From Pelagadaptatus aseana (GTDB lineage: Bacteria > Pseudomonadota > Gammaproteobacteria > Pseudomonadales > Cellvibrionaceae): a stretch of DNA of 64,000 bases. This document shows positions 1 through 7,547 of the stretch, in pieces. Under the pieces are notes generated by a model, which was given only the letters and a program-made list of their open reading frames with translations, was not told where the DNA came from and made no database searches. The stretch lies in the NCBI GenBank assembly GCA_040365065.1, contig BAABNI010000012.1, positions 62,001 to 126,000 on the forward strand, read 5' to 3'. Position 1 is the first letter of the stretch; each line of letters begins with the position of its first letter. The translations under genes were made by a program, and so were the position numbers.

Positions 1-629
1 GACAGAGGCAGGTTGCGACCGTTTGACTGATGCTCAAGACCAACACTCAGGTAACTGCCGTCATCCTCAAACGGATTCCAGTCCAGCGGCGCGACCCAGA
101 AGAGCTCTGGCTGATAGTTGGTTTCGCGAAAGGGTGCTGAGATATCGCTGTTGTACACTTGCCAGAATGACTTAAGGGTAAAACCAAAAAACAGCGCATC
201 ATCGGCCAGAAATACATCCTCAATCAGTGGAATTTTCAGACTGAGCTGAAACTTGGCCTCTTCGTGATTAAGCGAGTCATCACCATCCACAAAACCACCG
301 CTGCGATAGGGCTCTTCATTGGGCTCTTCCATATAGGTGTAGGGCAAAATGTAATTGCGCTTGTGCGGTGTGATCACATAGGGACTGGATGCTGTCGACA
401 ACTCTTGCTGGAAACGGTTTCGAATGGGGTTGGGCGCAGACGGCTGAGCCTCTGCCTCAATGGCGGACAACCCGGTTCCATCTTCGGCGGCCAGACACTG
501 CTGCCGCAATTGGGCAATGGTCATCTCTTCTGGTGCCGACAACACCGCTTGCTGCAGGCATTGATCGACACCTGCAGCCACTGTCACAGGCATTAACGTC
601 ATACCCAGTATGGGAATCCAACGTACCAT
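1..629 (-). CDS. pldA: Outer-membrane phospholipase A (OMPLA), 3' end cut by window edge
   Basis: This is the first 209 codons of a phospholipase A1/A2 that hydrolyses acyl chains of phospholipids in the outer membrane. The N-terminus (MVRWIPILGMTLMPVTVAAG) looks like a Sec signal peptide. A segment reading RETNYQPELF matches the conserved RETNYxPxLF stretch of PldA, and the motif EHQSNGR holds the catalytic pair of the family, here His200 and Ser202 (His142/Ser144 in E. coli). The roughly 60 residues between the signal peptide and the barrel are longer than in E. coli. The start lies 4 nt after the DUF808 stop codon with an AGAGAG ribosome site, so the two genes are probably cotranscribed. 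The remaining beta strands lie outside the window. Confidence 0.9.
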   Translation of the reverse strand, partial: MVRWIPILGMTLMPVTVAAGVDQCLQQAVLSAPEEMTIAQLRQQCLAAEDGTGLSAIEAEAQPSAPNPIRNRFQQELSTASSPYVITPHKRNYILPYTYMEEPNEEPYRSGGFVDGDDSLNHEEAKFQLSLKIPLIEDVFLADDALFFGFTLKSFWQVYNSDISAPFRETNYQPELFWVAPLDWNPFEDDGSYLSVGLEHQSNGRNLPL

Positions 630-633
630 AGTA

Positions 634-1565
634 TTATCTCTCTTTGAGTTTTTGAAAGCCTTCAAATATAACCACCAGCAGGGTACCCGCCACCAAGCCA
701 ACCAAACCATTGAGCAAGGTGGGTATCAGACTGGAAATGATATTCCCCAGTGCAGGACTTGCCGTAGCCACAGTAGCCGAATCGTGAATCAGATGATTGA
801 GAGGCTCAATCCCGTGTACCAAAATACCGCCACCCACCAGAAACATGGCAGCCGTCCCCAGAAAGGAAAGTCCCTTCATCAGCTTGGGACAGAAATCCAG
901 TAAGCGCTCGCCAAAAGCGCGCTTGAATCGGCCCCAGCCATTCTGCTCTGGGGCGGCCATCAACAGTAAGGCACCGTCATCAAGCTTAACAATGGCCGCT
1001 ACCAGACTGTAGACCCCGACGGTCATGGCCGCGGCAATCAGACTGACGACGATTACCTGAGTGCTGAAGTCAGCCCCCTGAGCGGTTCCAAGTGCAATCA
1101 CGATGATCTCAGCCGACAGGATAAAATCGGTACGGATGGCACCCTTAATTTTATCCGCCTCGAATTGGGCCATATCAAGGTCCGGGTCTGCCAGCACCTC
1201 AGCCAGCTCGTCGTCCTTGTTGTCACCGGGATGAAACAGCTTGTGGGTTAACTTCTCTGCCCCTTCAAAGCACAGAAAAGCCCCCCCAACATCAGCAGCG
1301 GCACAATCAGCCAGGGTGCCACAGCACTGATCAGCAGGGCGCCGGGCACCAGAATCAGTTTGTTTTTAAATGAGCCTTTGGCCACGGCCCAAACTACCGG
1401 GATTTCCCGCTCGGCCCTGACCCCGGTCACCTGCTGGGCATTGAGCGCCAAATCGTCCCCCAGCACCGCTGAAGTTTTCTTGGCCGCCACCTTGGTCATG
1501 ACCGACACATCGTCCAGTACGGTAGCTATATCATCCAGTAACGCCAGCAGTCCCGCCGTAGCCAT
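634..1565 (-). pseudogene. DUF808 (YedI-like) membrane protein, single-base frameshift
   Basis: The two halves match E. coli YedI end to end. Codons from 1565 give [20 protein letters not shown] and continue to a GGLF transmembrane segment, then run into a premature stop. The other frame picks up exactly there ([17 protein letters not shown]), and its continuation to 634 carries KIKGAIRTDFILSAEI, a family hallmark, and several hydrophobic segments. The switch falls in a run of seven C (seven G on the coding strand) at 1281-1287; eight would restore one 310-residue frame, close to YedI's 305. The function of DUF808 is unknown. The defect may be a sequencing error, a true mutation or slippage-based switching. 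pldA follows 4 nt downstream. Confidence 0.85.
1281..1287. other. Homopolymer tract at DUF808 frameshift
   Basis: Seven consecutive C on the plus strand mark the exact point where the two DUF808 reading frames must be joined. One extra base would repair the gene. Confidence 0.8.
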
Positions 1566-1585
1566 AATTTTTTACTCCCAGAGTA

Positions 1586-2884
1586 TCAACTCCAGTGTAG
1601 CGCTTTATCCGCCAGCCATTGCCCCATTAATGCAGCCAGTGATTCAGGTTTCTCCATGGGGAAAAAGTGGCTCTGGTCTTTTAGTTGAATATCCGTTGCT
1701 CCCTTAATCTGTTCGTGGAGCTGAGCCCAGGTAGGGGAAGGGGAGAAATCGAAAAAATGATCTTCGGGTAAACGATCTCTGGCACGAATAATGTGTACCG
1801 GCGCCTGAATATCACCAAATTTGTCATAGACGCTACCCAAGCCAGAGCGCACGTAGATATCGGCCTCCACCAAAGGTGGGCATGCCAGCTCAAGCAAATC
1901 ATCTTGCTCACTGGCAGCCAGTCCGTAACGACAATAGTCATCCAACACCTGCGGGTGCCAGTGCTTGTAGGGCTCTCTGGCAGCAAAGGCTTCAATCATC
2001 TCCTCCGGGGAGCCCCACTGGTTGCGTCGTCTGGCGACAGGATGATCCTCTTTGCTGCCGAGAGAGGCTTCGATCATTTGCAAATATTCAGGGCTCATAA
2101 TGACCGGGTCGAGCAACATGACGCGCTTTATCTGTCCGGGCAGTGTCGCAGCCGCCATTGCCGCGGCATAGCCACCAAATGAATGACCCACAAGATTGAT
2201 ATCGGTCAGCTCCAGCTGTTGCAACAGGGCAATCAGATCTTCCGACATTTCATCCCAACAGATCCCCCCTTGCGGGTTATCACTCAGTCCATGCCCCAGA
2301 AATTCCAGTGCATAGACGTGGGTATCTTGCGGCAGATGACGAATCACCTGATCCCAACAACGGCCATGAAAACCGGTGGCGTGAAACAACACCAGAGGCT
2401 CTCCGCTACCGGACCACTCGTAAACATTCAGGTCTACACCACCAATGCGGTAATGGGTTTGTGTCGGTTGATCCTGTCTCATACTCTGCCCTTTGCTCTC
2501 CCAAAGTTTGAATTTATCAAGTTCGGTCCTGGAAGATTGGATCACCCAGCCCAACAAGGTGACATCATCGACCAAACCCCAGCCCAGCAGAATATCAGGT
2601 ATCAAATCCGTCGGTATGATGAAATACACCAACGCCGTTACCATCAACAACAGCGTTTTGGCGGAAACATCCCGATAGTCTCCGGTGGCATATGCCCTGA
2701 GCAAACGAACCAGCGCCTGAATCGAATCCCACAGATTGCGCAATGGCCCGGAGCGATATTTTTCGGCTTTGGTCATCACCTGATCGGAAAAATCCCCCAG
2801 CGACTGCCGATCTTGCAGATAGCCCTTGGCTGCAGCCATGGCTCTGGCATAAGTACGACTGGAAAGCACCCGCTGAATCTTCAT
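1586..2884 (-). CDS. DUF1232 - alpha/beta hydrolase fusion protein
   Basis: The protein has 432 residues. Residues 1-125 form a DUF1232 (YkvA-type) membrane module with the typical YFIIPTDLIPDILLGWG core at about 87-103. Residues 145-430 form an alpha/beta hydrolase with nucleophile elbow GHSFGG (Ser235), a likely acid Asp near 370 and a catalytic His near 406 (DQSHFF). The substrate is unknown. The start is well supported by GGAGGGG five bases upstream of ATG. The same-strand DUF808 gene begins about 20 nt downstream, suggesting one transcript. The DUF1232 module probably tethers the hydrolase to the inner membrane. I do not know this fusion as a named family. Confidence 0.85.
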   Translation of the reverse strand: MKIQRVLSSRTYARAMAAAKGYLQDRQSLGDFSDQVMTKAEKYRSGPLRNLWDSIQALVRLLRAYATGDYRDVSAKTLLLMVTALVYFIIPTDLIPDILLGWGLVDDVTLLGWVIQSSRTELDKFKLWESKGQSMRQDQPTQTHYRIGGVDLNVYEWSGSGEPLVLFHATGFHGRCWDQVIRHLPQDTHVYALEFLGHGLSDNPQGGICWDEMSEDLIALLQQLELTDINLVGHSFGGYAAAMAAATLPGQIKRVMLLDPVIMSPEYLQMIEASLGSKEDHPVARRRNQWGSPEEMIEAFAAREPYKHWHPQVLDDYCRYGLAASEQDDLLELACPPLVEADIYVRSGLGSVYDKFGDIQAPVHIIRARDRLPEDHFFDFSPSPTWAQLHEQIKGATDIQLKDQSHFFPMEKPESLAALMGQWLADKALHWS

Positions 2885-2921
2885 CGATACCCCTCCGCCC
2901 TATATAACTGAACCGTTAAAT

Positions 2922-4349
2922 TCATGTCGCCGATTTTTGCAGCCGATCACGCCAGCGACCACTCTTCAAACGCAGAGAAAAAGCGCCGGCAATTGACAAC
3001 AGTTGAACCACGAACACCATCCAGGAAACTTCGGGACCCAACTGCCAGATTTTGATCACCAGAACCTGTAGCACCAGCACCAGCCAGTGCAGCGAAGTGG
3101 AAACTTTCATCATCCAGAGCGTATCGCCAACCCCTCTGAGGCTGCCGCCCGCCACCTGAATAATGGCGTCGGCCATAACATAGGTGGATAACCCCAGCAT
3201 CATAAACACCGACAACTGACGAATCGCTTCCGCCTCGGCCCCGTCACCATTAATAAACACATCAACCATGGGCGCACGAAACACCAGAAAGGTAACCGCC
3301 ACAATGGAAGTGTAACCCAGCCCGAGTACAAAGCCGGCGCGCATGACCTGGCCAACCTGATCCGCATCACCGGACCCCACGTAACGGCCAACCAGACTCA
3401 CCACGGCCGCATTCAGCCCCAGCATTGGGATAAATGTCAGCATATCCCAATTCAGCACAATGGCCGCCGAGGCTGCTTGCACTACGCCATAGGACTGAAA
3501 CATCAACAGGAATAGATTAAAGGCAGCGACATTGAGAAACGATTCAAACCCGGCAGGGACTCCTAACCTCAAATAGCGGGTCAGAATTGTACGATCCAGC
3601 ACAAATGAGCGGGCTACGGCGTAGAGCGCGCGATGCTGCGGCGCAAAGTAAAATGCCGCAAGCACCAACAGACTGACAAGATTGCCAATGATCGTACCAA
3701 GCGCAGCTCCCACAATACCGAGTTCCGGCAGGCCTACGGCGCCAAAAATCAGGGCATAGGTGAGCGGCACATTGATCACCACCCCCACAAGATCTCCAGT
3801 CATCACGACCTTGGTCTTGCCGGTACCGGCAAAAAAAGACGCGAACGCCATCTTGATCAACGCCAGAATGGCACCGGACAACATCACAGTCAGATAGCTA
3901 ACCTCCAGCTCCACCTGTTCCGGGGCATGCCCCATCAGCGAAAACAGCCTGCTGACACCAAAACCGATCAACGCCAGAAAGGGCATAAACCCCAGACACA
4001 AGATAAGGCTCTGGGTCAGAACCCGGGCGCACTGCCGTCGCTCTCCGGCACCATAGTATTGCGCCACCAGCGCATTGGAGTAAGCCAGAATTCCCATAAA
4101 CAATGAGATACAGAAAAAACTGGCAACACCACCACCCAGACCAGCGGCCATGTGCAGCGGACTGACCATTGATAAAAACAACCGATCGGTAAAAATCATC
4201 AGGGCAAAGGCTCCCTGAGAAATAACCATGGGCAACGCCAGCGACGTCAATTGTTTGAGAATCTCTCTCTCGGGAAACTTCACAGGGTTAACTCTTGGCA
4301 GGTTGAAAAGGCCGCTTACCGCGGCATTCCACAATTCATGATCCGGCAT
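2922..4349 (-). CDS. MATE family multidrug efflux transporter
   Basis: The 475-residue protein has about twelve hydrophobic helices in two repeated halves, the usual size and layout of MATE (NorM/DinF) cation-coupled drug exporters in the inner membrane. The start overlaps the end of the upstream cNMP-binding gene by 14 nt, so translation is probably coupled. A GTG about 20 codons further in (before KFPEREILKQ) is an alternative start, because conserved MATE sequence begins just after it. The substrate cannot be predicted. Confidence 0.88.
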   Translation of the reverse strand: MPDHELWNAAVSGLFNLPRVNPVKFPEREILKQLTSLALPMVISQGAFALMIFTDRLFLSMVSPLHMAAGLGGGVASFFCISLFMGILAYSNALVAQYYGAGERRQCARVLTQSLILCLGFMPFLALIGFGVSRLFSLMGHAPEQVELEVSYLTVMLSGAILALIKMAFASFFAGTGKTKVVMTGDLVGVVINVPLTYALIFGAVGLPELGIVGAALGTIIGNLVSLLVLAAFYFAPQHRALYAVARSFVLDRTILTRYLRLGVPAGFESFLNVAAFNLFLLMFQSYGVVQAASAAIVLNWDMLTFIPMLGLNAAVVSLVGRYVGSGDADQVGQVMRAGFVLGLGYTSIVAVTFLVFRAPMVDVFINGDGAEAEAIRQLSVFMMLGLSTYVMADAIIQVAGGSLRGVGDTLWMMKVSTSLHWLVLVLQVLVIKIWQLGPEVSWMVFVVQLLSIAGAFSLRLKSGRWRDRLQKSAT

Positions 4350-4827
4350 CCACCAGCAGGTAACTGGTGTTGCGTAAGCGAAGACTCACCGACTGGGTTA
4401 TTAACCACAGCAGTTTAAAAGCCAGGGCCGGCTCCTTTTCTGACAGGCGGAATAACTGGCGGCGCGTAGTAACGACAAACCGCGTGGTTTCAAGCGCATG
4501 GGCTTTGGCAGAACGCGGGGAGGCATCGATCAAAGACTGCTCCCCAAAGGTTTGGGATGGTCCCAGAGTGATCAGCGATTTCAGCCGATCCTGTGAATCG
4601 CGCTTGCTGATGCGTATGCGCCCGGAAACAATCAGCCCCATATAGGCGGTTTGCTCGCCCTCTTCAAACAGAGTGTCTCCGGCCTGAGCTTCGTAGGCAG
4701 TAAAGTAGCCACCCAACTTTCGCACCTCCTGCCACTCAAATGCATTTGCCCATGTGGTGGTATCAATCATCTCGGCAATCGCTTTATCCGAGCAATTGGT
4801 GGGTTTTAATTTCAGGGCAGAACTCAT
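4336..4827 (-). CDS. Cyclic-nucleotide-binding domain protein without DNA-binding domain
   Basis: The product has 163 residues, nearly all one cNMP-binding beta-roll. A phosphate-binding-cassette-like stretch reads FGEQSLIDASPRSAKAHA, keeping the Gly-Glu and Arg positions used to hold a cyclic nucleotide. There is no helix-turn-helix, unlike Crp/Fnr, so it is not a classical transcription factor. Its 3' end overlaps the MATE gene by 14 nt, hinting at a role in sensing or controlling export. Ligand and partner are unknown. Confidence 0.8.
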   Translation of the reverse strand: MSSALKLKPTNCSDKAIAEMIDTTTWANAFEWQEVRKLGGYFTAYEAQAGDTLFEEGEQTAYMGLIVSGRIRISKRDSQDRLKSLITLGPSQTFGEQSLIDASPRSAKAHALETTRFVVTTRRQLFRLSEKEPALAFKLLWLITQSVSLRLRNTSYLLVDAGS

Positions 4828-4969
4828 ACCAGATTATCCGGTGCTATCAATGCCGCCAGTTAAGCACTTGCATCCGTCACAGGCAAGCTCAGTAACCACC
4901 CGCTATCTGGTATTTTTCCGTGACTTTAAGCCATAATGAAGCATCGCCCACCCGGACCGTACAACCATC

Positions 4970-5311
4970 ATGAAACCGGTAAAAACCAAACAGCAGCAGC
5001 GCGATGAGCTCAACCAGATGGTAGAACAATTTCTGTCTGACGGCGGAGACGTGACCCGGTGTGGTATGGGCGAAAGTGGGCGCGACGTCAATCAACCTCT
5101 GCCCAAACCGCCCTTCGTTGAGCGCAGTGACCAGAGCCGCACACTGGTTAATGAAGTGGTTCAGGCCATTGAAGAGAGAAAGCAGCGCCGTAAAACCAAA
5201 CCCCGCAAAACCAATCAGCCCAAGGAACCCTCCAAAGAACTGCTGGTGGATGATTTTGGCGAACCGTTACGCTGGGTCTGGCAGGATCAAAACAAAAAAC
5301 GGCAACCCTGA
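4970..5311 (+). CDS. Conserved hypothetical protein, 113 aa, basic
   Basis: I do not recognise a named family. The protein is hydrophilic, starts MKPVKTKQQQRDELNQMVEQ and has a Lys/Arg-rich middle (KQRRKTKPRKTNQPK), followed by a short conserved-looking end (DDFGEPLRWVW). No signal peptide or membrane segment is visible. The basic stretch would fit nucleic-acid or ribosome binding, but this is inference. It stands alone on the plus strand between two minus-strand genes, and 7 nt separate its end from that of the convergent Hpt gene. Confidence 0.65.
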   Translation: MKPVKTKQQQRDELNQMVEQFLSDGGDVTRCGMGESGRDVNQPLPKPPFVERSDQSRTLVNEVVQAIEERKQRRKTKPRKTNQPKEPSKELLVDDFGEPLRWVWQDQNKKRQP

Positions 5312-5318
5312 GCTGCAA

Positions 5319-5657
5319 TCAGCAAAGACTGCGAATGTAATCCAGCACCCGCTCTAACTCAGATTTCAGGGCCAACTCCTGAGTGTTAATACCATGCCAA
5401 TCGGCATTGGGGGCAGAATTTTCCAGAGCCTCACACAGATCTCCCAGAGCCTGAGCCCCTACCGTCCGCGATGAAGACTTTAATTTGTGGGCCAGAGACT
5501 TGACGCCTTCGGCAGATTTTCTGGCAATGGCAGCATCCAGCTCCGTCATATAGGGCGTGGCACTGTTGGCGAACTCCTCCAAAATGGCGTTTCTTAAATC
5601 GGCATCGTCTCCGAACATAGACTCCAGGACAGACAGGTCTAACGGCAAATCACCCAA
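5319..5657 (-). CDS. Histidine phosphotransfer (Hpt) domain protein
   Basis: This stand-alone Hpt protein of 112 residues is an all-helical four-helix-bundle module that relays phosphoryl groups between a hybrid kinase and a response regulator. The phospho-acceptor is His57 in the motif AHKLKSSSRTVGA, which matches the family signature. It is divergently transcribed from the REC-EAL gene 184 nt away, which makes that protein a plausible acceptor. No histidine kinase is encoded in this window. Confidence 0.87.
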   Translation of the reverse strand: MGDLPLDLSVLESMFGDDADLRNAILEEFANSATPYMTELDAAIARKSAEGVKSLAHKLKSSSRTVGAQALGDLCEALENSAPNADWHGINTQELALKSELERVLDYIRSLC

Positions 5658-5779
5658 AACATTCCCTCAATACTTCTCAGCGTATCCATTGCTGCCAATT
5701 ACATGACGTGCGGATTGCACAAATTGCAATCTGCCCGAAAAATTTCCACAGAAAATTTAATGTAAATCAGCCTTTAAAG

Positions 5780-5807
5780 TTGCTAACAGGACTACAATAG
5801 ACATAAT
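5780..5807 (+). promoter_or_regulatory. Candidate sigma-70 promoter of the REC-EAL gene
   Basis: TTGCTA at 5780-5785 and CATAAT at 5802-5807 are separated by 16 nt and lie 34 nt upstream of the ATG in an AT-rich divergent spacer. The match is fair; no experiment supports it. Confidence 0.35.
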
Positions 5808-5840
5808 AATAACAACTGTAAATTCTAACACGGCTCTCGA

Positions 5841-7043
5841 ATGGAACACCTAGAAAACATCTCCTGCCTACTGGTCGATGACGACCCGTTCATGCTCAAG
5901 ACCCTGAGCAAGATGTTGGAATCCATGGGTATCACAAGCATCATTCAAACCGATAGCGCCCAGGAAGCCCTCAGGTATATAGCCAATCGCAACAACCATA
6001 TTGATGTGGTCATTACCGACCTGAACATGCCTGAAATGGATGGCATTCAATTATTGCGACATTTCGGCAGTCTGGGCATGAATTTCAGTGTCATTCTTGT
6101 GAGCGGTGAAGACCCAAGACTGCTGGAGTCTGTCCGCACTCTGGGAGTACAACAGCGCCTGGCCATTCTGGGAACACTCAACAAGCCGGTCCGCAAGATC
6201 GATCTTGAAAGCCTGCTGCGCACCCACAGCCCCGCCCAGCACGAAACACCGGACGGCCCCGGCGCCATGGTCTTTGCCGACGAACTGCAAAGCGCCATCT
6301 TGAATGACGACATCAGTGTCTATTTTCAACCTCAGGTTTCTGTCACCGATGGTCGCATCATCGGCGTCGAGGCACTGGCACGCTGGAAGCACCCGGAAAA
6401 GGGCTGGATTCCACCGAATGTCTTTATCGGTATCGCCGAGAAATACGACATGATTCAGGAAATCACTGACATCGTATTTCAAAAAAGTATCAATGAGGCC
6501 GCACATTTACGCAGCCTTGGGTTTGATATCACCGTGTCGATCAACTTTTCTGCTCAGGTACTAAGCTCACTGGAATTACCGGAAGTCCTGAGTGAAACCA
6601 TTTCATCTTCAGGGCTGGAGCCCAATCACGTGGTGATTGAAGTGACCGAGAGTACTCTGGCAGAAGACATGAACGTCACTTTGGACATCCTCACCCGAAT
6701 GCGCCTGAAAGGCTTTGGCTTATCCATTGATGACTTCGGCACCGGTTTCTCGTCCATGGAGCAACTGCGGCAAATCCCCTTTACCGAGCTGAAAATAGAT
6801 CGCTCTTTTGTACATCAGTCCTCGGAAAATCAGGCCAGCCGAGCCATTCTGGAGTCGAGTATTTCACTGGCCAAGCGACTTAATATTTCTTCAGTTGCCG
6901 AGGGTGTGGAAACCGATGAGGACTGGAACCTGATTACCGAACTGGGCTGTGACAATGCCCAAGGCTACTACACAGCCAAACCGATGCCGGCCAATGAATT
7001 CATAGCCTGGAGCAAGGAATACGCCAATTCGCGCAAATCCTGA
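5841..7043 (+). CDS. REC-EAL response regulator, c-di-GMP phosphodiesterase (RocR-like)
   Basis: This is a 400-residue response regulator. Residues 1-125 are a receiver with acidic pocket DDD 13-15, phospho-acceptor Asp60 (ITDLNMPEMDG) and Lys115. Residues 150-395 are an EAL phosphodiesterase domain with EALARW at 177-182, the conserved DDFGTGFSS loop and AEGVE. These motifs look complete, so hydrolysis of cyclic di-GMP to pGpG is expected, gated by phosphorylation. The arrangement matches RocR of Pseudomonas. The divergent Hpt gene is the likely phosphodonor route; the kinase must be elsewhere. Confidence 0.9.
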   Translation: MEHLENISCLLVDDDPFMLKTLSKMLESMGITSIIQTDSAQEALRYIANRNNHIDVVITDLNMPEMDGIQLLRHFGSLGMNFSVILVSGEDPRLLESVRTLGVQQRLAILGTLNKPVRKIDLESLLRTHSPAQHETPDGPGAMVFADELQSAILNDDISVYFQPQVSVTDGRIIGVEALARWKHPEKGWIPPNVFIGIAEKYDMIQEITDIVFQKSINEAAHLRSLGFDITVSINFSAQVLSSLELPEVLSETISSSGLEPNHVVIEVTESTLAEDMNVTLDILTRMRLKGFGLSIDDFGTGFSSMEQLRQIPFTELKIDRSFVHQSSENQASRAILESSISLAKRLNISSVAEGVETDEDWNLITELGCDNAQGYYTAKPMPANEFIAWSKEYANSRKS

Positions 7044-7049
7044 GAGCAC

Positions 7050-7232
7050 TCAAATCACACCGTGGTTTAAGGCCAACCAGTAACTCGCTCCACTGAGTAC
7101 ACCCAACACCAGCCAGATCACCAACAGCAATCGCCAGGGACGAAAGGTACGTTCCTGCTGTCGAGACTCCGCACTGAGATACTTATCCACCCGGGCCTGA
7201 TCTTCCCCGCCCAACTTTTGTTCTGACGCCAT
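7050..7232 (-). CDS. Small membrane protein, DUF3094 family
   Basis: This 60-residue protein has a polar N-terminal half and one transmembrane helix (PWRLLLVIWLVLGVLSGASY). The pattern of EDQARVDKYL followed by RPWRLLL fits the DUF3094 family of small gammaproteobacterial proteins, whose function is unknown. Its stop lies 6 nt from the stop of the convergent REC-EAL gene. Confidence 0.7.
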   Translation of the reverse strand: MASEQKLGGEDQARVDKYLSAESRQQERTFRPWRLLLVIWLVLGVLSGASYWLALNHGVI

Positions 7233-7272
7233 AGCCGTTGCTTACCTTTAAATAATCCGGGACAACTACTCA

Positions 7273-7490
7273 CCGTACATCCTGTACATCGCCGCTCCTT
7301 CGCATCGACCGCCATGGACGGCGGAAATGCAGCTTATGCAGGAGCTATCAGCTGCCATGCGACCGCGGCATACGACCGCCATGGATAGCGGAAGTGCAGA
7401 TATTGCAGGAGCAAATATCTGTCCGTACATCCTGTACATCGCCGCTCCTTCGCATCCATGCGACCGCGGCATACCGTACATCCTGTACAT
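7273..7490. repeat. Modular intergenic repeat cluster
   Basis: The gene-free stretch 7233-7547 is built from three short modules. Module A (34 bp, CCGTACATCCTGTACATC then GCCGCTCCTTCGCATC) occurs at 7273-7306 and identically at 7423-7456, with its first 17 bp again at 7474-7490. Module B (CATGCGACCGCGGCATA) occurs at 7356-7372 and 7457-7473. Module C (starting CGACCGCCATGGA) occurs at about 7307-7355 and 7373-7422 with a few changes. The order is A-C-B-C-A-B-A'. GTACATCCTGTAC and GCCATGG-type dyads can form hairpins. It resembles interspersed extragenic repeats of marine gammaproteobacteria and codes for nothing convincing. Confidence 0.8.
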
Positions 7491-7526
7491 AAAAAAGCCC
7501 CGGCAGGTTAACCTGCCGGGGCTTTT
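7491..7526. terminator. Bidirectional rho-independent terminator
   Basis: A perfect 26-bp palindrome (7497-7522, GCCCCGGCAGG / CCTGCCGGGGC around TTAA) is flanked by A6 on the left and T4 on the right. It lies 21 nt past the acyl-CoA dehydrogenase stop codon, whose transcript it should end. Confidence 0.9.
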
Positions 7527-7547
7527 ATACTAGACAGAAAATTTGGC

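Noticed and set aside
7273..7490. CRISPR array
   Set aside because: Repeat modules are of mixed type and order, without regular spacers or cas genes.
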